Part shown: in pieces, positions 38,482 to 43,029 of the stretch
Layout: every line of letters starts with the position of its first letter
Position numbering within the stretch: the first letter of the stretch is position 1
Assembly (NCBI RefSeq): GCF_002291145.1
Contig: NZ_NTGE01000006.1
Span: 1-43,029 of the forward strand
Length of the DNA stretch: 43,029 nucleotides
DNA from: Streptomyces sp. SA15
GTDB lineage: Bacteria; Actinomycetota; Actinomycetes; Streptomycetales; Streptomycetaceae
Direction: 5' to 3'
Notes under the pieces: generated by a model
What the model was told of the DNA's origin: nothing
Seen by the model: the letters and a program-made list of their open reading frames with translations, nothing else
Databases searched by the model: none
Made by a program: the position numbers and the translations under genes

Positions 38482-39688
38482 TTACCGTAGCCCCTGCGGG
38501 CACGGCACCCGCGCGGGTGAGCAGGTCGGCGAGGCGGTCGGTGACCACTTCCGGGTGTTCCAGCATCACCAGGTGCCCGGCGTCCGGCACGAGGACCAGT
38601 TCGGCGTCCGGCAGCAGGTCGGCGATGGCCTCGCTGTGCTCGCTGGGCGTGACGAGGTCGCCGACGCCGGCCAGCACGAGCACCGGGACGTCCCCGAAGT
38701 GGGCGAGGGCCTCGGCCTTGTCGTGGTCGTTGAACGCCGGGTAGTACTCGGCGACCACGTCGATCGGCGTGCCCTCGATCATCCGCTCGGCGAACCGGGC
38801 GATGGCCGGATCGACGTCCCGGGACGAGAAGGAGTACCGCTTGATGATCCCGGCGAACAGATCGGCGGTGGCCCGGCGTCCCTTCTCCACCAGCGCGGCC
38901 TGCTGCCCCAGCGCCTTCAGCACCCCCGGCAGCACCCGCCGTACGGCATTGACGCCGGCGACGGGCAGCCCGAAGTTCACCTGGCCGAGCCCTCCGGACG
39001 ACGTACCGACGAGGGCGACGGCGACGACCCGGTCGCGGATGAGCTCCGGGTACTGGTCGGCCAGGGCCATGACGGTCATCCCGCCCATGGAGTGCCCGAC
39101 CAGCACGATCGGCCCCTCCGGCACGGTGGCGTCGATGACGGCCTTCAGGTCGCGGCCGAGCTGGTCGATGGTGACCGGTACGCCGTCCTGGACCTGGGAC
39201 ACGCCCCGCCCGGACCGGCCGTGGCTGCGCTGGTCCCAGTGCACGGTCCGTACGACGCCCCTCAGCGCAGCGCGCTGGAAGTGCCAGGAGTCCTGGTTGA
39301 GGCAGTAGCCGTGACTGAAGACGACGGTGACCGGGGCGGGGGCCTTGCGGCCGAAGAGGCGGCGCCGGCGGGGTGCCGGTCCGCCCTCGGGTTCGACGTC
39401 GTCGACCTCGTAGTACAGCTCGGTGCCGTCGTCGCCGTACGCCTTGCCGGGCGTGCCGCGCAGCGCGCCGTACGGTCCCGCCGAGTCCAGTGCGAGCCGG
39501 GCCTTCTGGCGCATGCCGCGGCCGACGGTGAGCCGCTCTATGGCGACGCCGGCGGCCGCGCCCGCGGCCACCACGCCTATCGCGACACCCGCGATGCCGG
39601 TCGCCCGGCGCCAGCCTCCGGCCTCCCCCGTGGCGGCCGCGACGGCCGCGGCGGCGTCCCCGACGGCCTCCGCACTGCTCTCGCTCAC
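38441..39688 (-). CDS. Alpha/beta hydrolase with N-terminal membrane segment
   Basis: 415 residues. A Gly/Ala-rich hydrophobic segment (about 29-50) could anchor the enzyme. The hydrolase domain (about 85-395) has FSHGYCLNQDSWHFQ (oxyanion), nucleophile Ser200 in GHSMGGM, and DAGHLVMLEHPE with the catalytic His. A lid of about 90 residues interrupts it. The same gene sits between alr and tsaE in many actinobacteria (recalled); its substrate, perhaps a lipid or ester, is unknown. The leader contains four heptamer repeats. Confidence 0.9.
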   Translation of the reverse strand: MSESSAEAVGDAAAAVAAATGEAGGWRRATGIAGVAIGVVAAGAAAGVAIERLTVGRGMRQKARLALDSAGPYGALRGTPGKAYGDDGTELYYEVDDVEPEGGPAPRRRRLFGRKAPAPVTVVFSHGYCLNQDSWHFQRAALRGVVRTVHWDQRSHGRSGRGVSQVQDGVPVTIDQLGRDLKAVIDATVPEGPIVLVGHSMGGMTVMALADQYPELIRDRVVAVALVGTSSGGLGQVNFGLPVAGVNAVRRVLPGVLKALGQQAALVEKGRRATADLFAGIIKRYSFSSRDVDPAIARFAERMIEGTPIDVVAEYYPAFNDHDKAEALAHFGDVPVLVLAGVGDLVTPSEHSEAIADLLPDAELVLVPDAGHLVMLEHPEVVTDRLADLLTRAGAVPAGATVSGYGSTSSTARPG

Positions 39689-39731
39689 GTACCGCTCCTC
39701 TTCGCCGGACCACTGGGTTCGCCGGGTCGTT

Positions 39732-39759
39732 GTTCGTTGTTCGCTGTTCGCTGTTCGTG
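39732..39759 (-). repeat. Four heptamer tandem repeats upstream of the hydrolase gene
   Basis: TGTTCGT, TGTTCGC, TGTTCGC, TGTTCGT, 44-71 bases before the hydrolase start, in the presumed promoter or leader of the hydrolase-tsaE unit. Confidence 0.88.
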
Positions 39760-39859
39760 GTGTTGCCGGTGATACCTGTGTTGCCGGTGGGGACGGACTG
39801 CTTGCCTCTGTGGGCCCCGTTCGGGTTACCCGTCCCGTCCCGCTCTCACCCGGCGGTTG

Positions 39860-41017
39860 TTACTCATTCACATAGACGCGGGGAACACGCGTTCCGATCC
39901 GGGTGACGATTTCATACGCGATGGTCCCCGCGGCCTGCGCCCAGTCCTCGGCGGTAGGCTCGCCGCGGTCGCCGGGCCCGAACAGCACCGCCTGAGCACC
40001 CGGCCCGGGCTCGTCGCCGCCCAGGTCGACGACGAACTGGTCCATCGCGACCCGCCCGGCGACGGTACGCCACTTGCCGTCGACCAGCACAGGGCCGGTC
40101 CCGGAAGCGTGCCGCGGAATGCCGTCCGCGTAGCCGACGGGAACCAGGCCGAGGGTGGTCTCGCCCGGCGTGACGTAGTGATGGCCGTAACTGACGCCGT
40201 GGCCTCCCGGCACGTGCTTCACCAGCGCGATGGACGCCGACAGCGTCATCACCGGGCGCAGTCCGAAGTCGGCGGGGCTGCCGATCTCCGGGTTGGGCGA
40301 GATGCCGTAGAGGGCGATCCCGGTCCGTACGAGGTCGAAGTGGGACTCGGGGAGGGTGAGCATGGCAGGCGAGTTGGCGATGTGCCGCACCTCGGGGCGG
40401 ACGCCCCGGCCCTCGGCGTACGTCACCATCTCCCGGAAGCGGGTGAGCTGGGCGGCGATGGAGGGATGCCCGGGTTCGTCGGCGCAGGCGAAGTGCGACC
40501 ACAGGCCGGTGACCCGGACCAGCCCCTCGCGCTCGGCGCGCAGCGCGGCGCCGACCAGTTCGGCCCAGTCCTCGCCCGGCTGGCAGCCGCCCCGCCCGAG
40601 CCCGGTGTCGGCCTTGAGCTGCACACGCGCGGGCGTACGGGCGTCGCGGGCGGCCTCGGTGACCTCGCGCAGGGCCCACATTCCGCCGACCGACACGTCG
40701 AGCCCGGCCTCGACGGCCTCGCGCCAGGGCCCGCCGGGCGTCCACAGCCAGCACATGATGCGCCCGGTCAGCCCCGCGGCCCGCAGCGCGAGCGCCTCCT
40801 CGGGCGTGGCCGTACCCAGCCAGCTCGCCCCCGCCTCGACCGCCGCGCGGGCGCACGGCACCGCCCCGTGGCCGTACCCGTCGGACTTCACCACGGCCAT
40901 GACGGCCGCCCCGGGCGCATGGGCGCGCAGGGTCCGCACGTTGGCCCGCAGGGCGGCCAGGTCGATCTCGGCACGGGCACGCAGGGGCGCGGTCCGCGGG
41001 GCAGCTGTCTCATTCAT
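39860..41017 (-). CDS. alr: Alanine racemase
   Basis: 385 residues, PLP-dependent conversion of L- to D-alanine for peptidoglycan. The PLP lysine is Lys44 (AVVKSDGYGHG), the second base Tyr277 (GVSYGHHY) from the partner subunit, and RTGIALYG binds the phosphate. Barrel plus C-terminal beta domain (LVPVGYADGIPRH, GRVAMDQFVVDLG) complete. ATG 41017 after GGGGGCGCC. Upstream of the hydrolase-tsaE pair, 171 bp away. Confidence 0.97.
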   Translation of the reverse strand: MNETAAPRTAPLRARAEIDLAALRANVRTLRAHAPGAAVMAVVKSDGYGHGAVPCARAAVEAGASWLGTATPEEALALRAAGLTGRIMCWLWTPGGPWREAVEAGLDVSVGGMWALREVTEAARDARTPARVQLKADTGLGRGGCQPGEDWAELVGAALRAEREGLVRVTGLWSHFACADEPGHPSIAAQLTRFREMVTYAEGRGVRPEVRHIANSPAMLTLPESHFDLVRTGIALYGISPNPEIGSPADFGLRPVMTLSASIALVKHVPGGHGVSYGHHYVTPGETTLGLVPVGYADGIPRHASGTGPVLVDGKWRTVAGRVAMDQFVVDLGGDEPGPGAQAVLFGPGDRGEPTAEDWAQAAGTIAYEIVTRIGTRVPRVYVNE

Positions 41018-41337
41018 GGCGCCCCCAGTGTCTCAGAGGGGTCGGACAGTCCCGTGGACGCCTACTTTCCGGGCCTACGGCCCCACACGTACACCTGGTC
41101 GCCGGGGACCAGTCGGGGGCCGTGAGGGAAGATACGTCTGCTGATCATGCGATCAGAGAAACGCGGGGACGGCCTGCGGAGGGGGTGACGCGCGGCGGGG
41201 TCACCCGTTTTGACGAGGGCCGCACAGGCAGGGTCCAGGGGGCGGAGCCCCCTGGCGGGGCTCACAGGGGCGGAGCCCCTTCAGATGGGACGGGTAGGGG
41301 CGGCGGGGGCGAAACCCCTCAGCACCTCCACCCGCCC
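41018..41337. other. nnr-alr intergenic region with stacked hairpins
   Basis: 320 bp. The left part may encode a 28-residue peptide (41062-41148). CTGATC-ATGC-GATCAG (41141-41156) is a 16-bp palindrome. The right part (41230-41330) contains CCAGGGGGC-GGA-GCCCCCTGG (41235-41255) and AGGGGC-GGA-GCCCCT (41266-41280), hairpins of a type common between Streptomyces genes, which probably terminate nnr transcripts. Confidence 0.7.
41062..41148 (-). CDS. Possible 28-residue small protein upstream of alr
   Basis: Short frame MISRRIFPHGPRLVPGDQVY ending WGRRPGK, stop 44 bp before alr on the same strand. Composition looks protein-like (aromatics, PGDQVYVWG turn) rather than a random GC shadow, but there is no ribosome site and a longer in-frame start exists at 41265. 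Could be a leader peptide or the tail of a lost gene. Confidence 0.3.
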   Translation of the reverse strand: MISRRIFPHGPRLVPGDQVYVWGRRPGK

Positions 41338-42771
41338 TCATACCGCCACGACATCCCGCCAAGCCCTCCCCACAGCCGCCGCCACATCACTCGCCCCCAC
41401 CGGCGCCCCACCCGCCGCGAACCTCCCCGCCAGCCCATGCAGATACGCGCCCACACTCCCCGCGTCCACCGCGGAAAGCCCCGCCGCCAGCAACGACCCC
41501 GCCAGCCCCGACAACACGTCCCCACTCCCCGCCGTAGCCAGCCAGCCGGTCCCCGTCGCGTTCACCCGCACCGCCCCACCCCGGGAATCGGCCACCAGCG
41601 TCGTCGACCCCTTCAACAGCACGGTCGCCCCGTACCGCCCCGCCAACTCCCGCACCGCCCCCAGCCGAGCCCCCTCGACCTCCTCGCGCGCCACCCCGAG
41701 CAACGCCGCCGCCTCCCCGGCGTGCGGAGTCATCAACGTCGGCGCCGTGCGCGCCCGCACCGTCCCGACCTCCGCCAGCCGCAGCCCGTCCGCGTCGATC
41801 AGCACCGGCACGTCCGCCGCCAGCACCTCCGCCACGGTCGCCGCGTCCTCCCCGGCCCCCGGCCCGACGACCCACGCCTGCACCCGCCCCGCCCGCTTCG
41901 GCCCCTGGTCCGACACGAGCGTCTCGGGAAAACGCGCGATCACGGCGTCCCCGGCGGGCCCGACGTACCGTACGGCCCCGGCGCCGCCCCGCAGCGCCCC
42001 CGCCACGGCGAGTACGGCGGCCCCCGGATAGCGCGCGGACCCGGCGGCGACACCGACCACGCCACGCCGGTACTTGTCGCTCTCCACGGCCGGCACCGGC
42101 AGCAGCCGGGCCACATCCGCGTGCTGCAACGCCTCCAACTCGGGCTCGGCGGGCAGCTCCAGCCCGATGTCGACGAGCCGCACCGACCCGGCGTACTCCC
42201 GCGCCGGATCGATCAGCAAGCCCGGCTTGTGCGTCCCGAAGGTGACGGTCAGGTCGGCCCGTACGGCCGCCCCGTGCACCTCGCCCGTGTCGACGTCCAC
42301 GCCGCTCGGCAGGTCGACGGCGACGACGGCGGCCCGCGAGCGCTCCGCGGCGGCGGCCAACGGCACCGCGTCCGGCCGCAGTCCGCCCTTCCCGCCGATG
42401 CCGACGATCCCGTCGACGACGAGATCGGCCCGGCCGATCAGCTCCTCGACGGCTGCCGTCCCCACCGCACGGCCCCCCGCCCGCCGCAACGCCGCCAGCC
42501 CCCCGGCATGGGCCCGTTCGGGCGCGAGCAGCACCGCAGTGACACCCGCACCCCGACGCGCCAGCCGGGCTCCGGCGTACATGGCGTCGCCGCCGTTGTC
42601 CCCGCTGCCGACCAGCAGCACGACCCGGCTGCCGTACACCCGCCCCAGCAGGTCCGCGCAGGCGGCGGCGAGTCCCGCGGCCGCCCGTTGCATCAGCGCC
42701 CCGTCCGGAAGCCGTGCCATCAGCTCCCGCTCGGCCGCCCTCACCGTCTCCACGCTGTACGCAGTACGCAT
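41338..42771 (-). CDS. nnr: Bifunctional NAD(P)H-hydrate epimerase/dehydratase
   Basis: 477 residues, fusion of YjeF_N epimerase (1-210: VGSGDNGGDAMYAGARL, VVAVDLPSGVDVDTGEVHG) and the ADP/ATP-dependent dehydratase (220-477: YRRGVVGVAAGSARYPGAAV, TPHAGEAAALLG, and the nucleotide loop ATAGSGDVLSGLAG). Repairs NADHX and NADPHX, damaged hydrated cofactors. The start ATG 42771 matches the family N-terminus MRTAYSVETVRAAERELM. First gene of the alr side of the conserved block. Confidence 0.96.
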   Translation of the reverse strand: MRTAYSVETVRAAERELMARLPDGALMQRAAAGLAAACADLLGRVYGSRVVLLVGSGDNGGDAMYAGARLARRGAGVTAVLLAPERAHAGGLAALRRAGGRAVGTAAVEELIGRADLVVDGIVGIGGKGGLRPDAVPLAAAAERSRAAVVAVDLPSGVDVDTGEVHGAAVRADLTVTFGTHKPGLLIDPAREYAGSVRLVDIGLELPAEPELEALQHADVARLLPVPAVESDKYRRGVVGVAAGSARYPGAAVLAVAGALRGGAGAVRYVGPAGDAVIARFPETLVSDQGPKRAGRVQAWVVGPGAGEDAATVAEVLAADVPVLIDADGLRLAEVGTVRARTAPTLMTPHAGEAAALLGVAREEVEGARLGAVRELAGRYGATVLLKGSTTLVADSRGGAVRVNATGTGWLATAGSGDVLSGLAGSLLAAGLSAVDAGSVGAYLHGLAGRFAAGGAPVGASDVAAAVGRAWRDVVAV

Positions 42772-42882
42772 GGAATCGAGTCTCTCGTAGATCGCGTCTC
42801 GTATCAGACGACGAAAGACCGAACACGTCCCACCCATTGACGCTTTGCCACCCCTTTGCCAAACTCACCGCCCCCCACAGGT

Positions 42883-42906
42883 GAATCGATTCAGTCGAAT
42901 CGATTC
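42883..42906. promoter_or_regulatory. Double LacI-type operator
   Basis: Two perfect 10-bp palindromes GAATCGATTC (42883-42892, 42897-42906), 14 bp centre to centre, in the divergent region between nnr and the right-edge gene, 20 bases before its start. Central CG palindromes are typical of LacI-family sites. The region upstream repeats CTTTGCCA twice. Confidence 0.78.
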
Positions 42907-42925
42907 GACGAGAGGACGCACCCGC

Positions 42926-43029
42926 ATGCGACCCAGATCCACACTCCCCGCCCGATCCGCCCGACCCGCCCGCCGCCTGGCCACCGCGGCGGCCGCCGTC
43001 GCCCTCCTCACCACCGCGGGCGCCCTGAC
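42926..43029 (+). CDS. N-terminus of a secreted protein (continues outside window)
   Basis: Only 34 codons are visible from ATG 42926, with AGAGGA upstream. MRPRSTLPARSARPARRLAT then an Ala/Leu/Val-rich core forms an export signal; the Arg-Arg pair leaves Tat export possible. Given the sugar-type operator, an extracellular glycosidase or solute-binding protein is likely, but the mature protein is not in the window. Confidence 0.75.
   Translation, partial: MRPRSTLPARSARPARRLATAAAAVALLTTAGAL

Overview
The window comes from a high-GC actinobacterium, almost certainly a Streptomyces. GC at third codon positions is extreme, long antisense shadow frames are everywhere, GTG starts are common, and it carries the developmental regulators bldM and whiD side by side. 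Its backbone is an old actinobacterial gene order: nnr-alr-hydrolase-tsaE-tsaB-rimI-tsaD ... groES-groEL1 ... whiD/bldM-sigma factor-guaB-guaB3. From memory, the same order is found in S. coelicolor (about SCO4745 to SCO4779) and, with whiB3 and sigD, in Mycobacterium.

Left part (1-8 kb): a pseudokinase cut by the window edge and an intact membrane Ser/Thr kinase with an extracytoplasmic C-terminal domain; a broken serine-hydrolase (PBP/beta-lactamase fold) pseudogene; glpD; and a nucleotide-sugar dehydrogenase homologue that has lost its catalytic Cys and Lys. A gene-free 0.7 kb convergent region full of nested palindromes follows.

8.6-14 kb: guaB3 (active-site Cys replaced by His), guaB (IMP dehydrogenase), an ECF-type sigma factor in the ShbA/SigD position, bldM and, divergently, whiD. 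The bldM promoter matches the sigma-BldN consensus at every position. A 270-bp MITE-like element abuts the bldM stop codon.

14-19.7 kb: a LysR regulator divergent from a MOSC protein, an SDR oxidoreductase, a two-domain SnoaL-like protein, then groES-groEL1 behind two CIRCE operators that bracket the promoter.

19.9-34.4 kb is an accessory block between groES and tsaD: two overlapping polysaccharide-deacetylase lipoprotein genes, a THUMP-like methyltransferase, a 1126-residue membrane-anchored NACHT NTPase with a predicted helical-repeat C-terminus (a candidate immune or STAND protein), an ECF42 sigma factor with its DGPF partner and a matching promoter, an LCP cell-wall ligase, and a xylan module (GH10 xylanase with CBM2, LacI regulator, GH3 glycosidase) with recognisable operators.

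34.4-43 kb: the t6A genes tsaD, rimI, tsaB and tsaE, interrupted by two small unknown genes and a striking 24-bp palindrome; then a hydrolase, alr, a possible 28-codon small gene, nnr, and the start of a secreted-protein gene behind a double LacI-type operator. No tRNA, rRNA, CRISPR array or intact transposase was seen. All comparisons with other species are from memory; nothing was searched.
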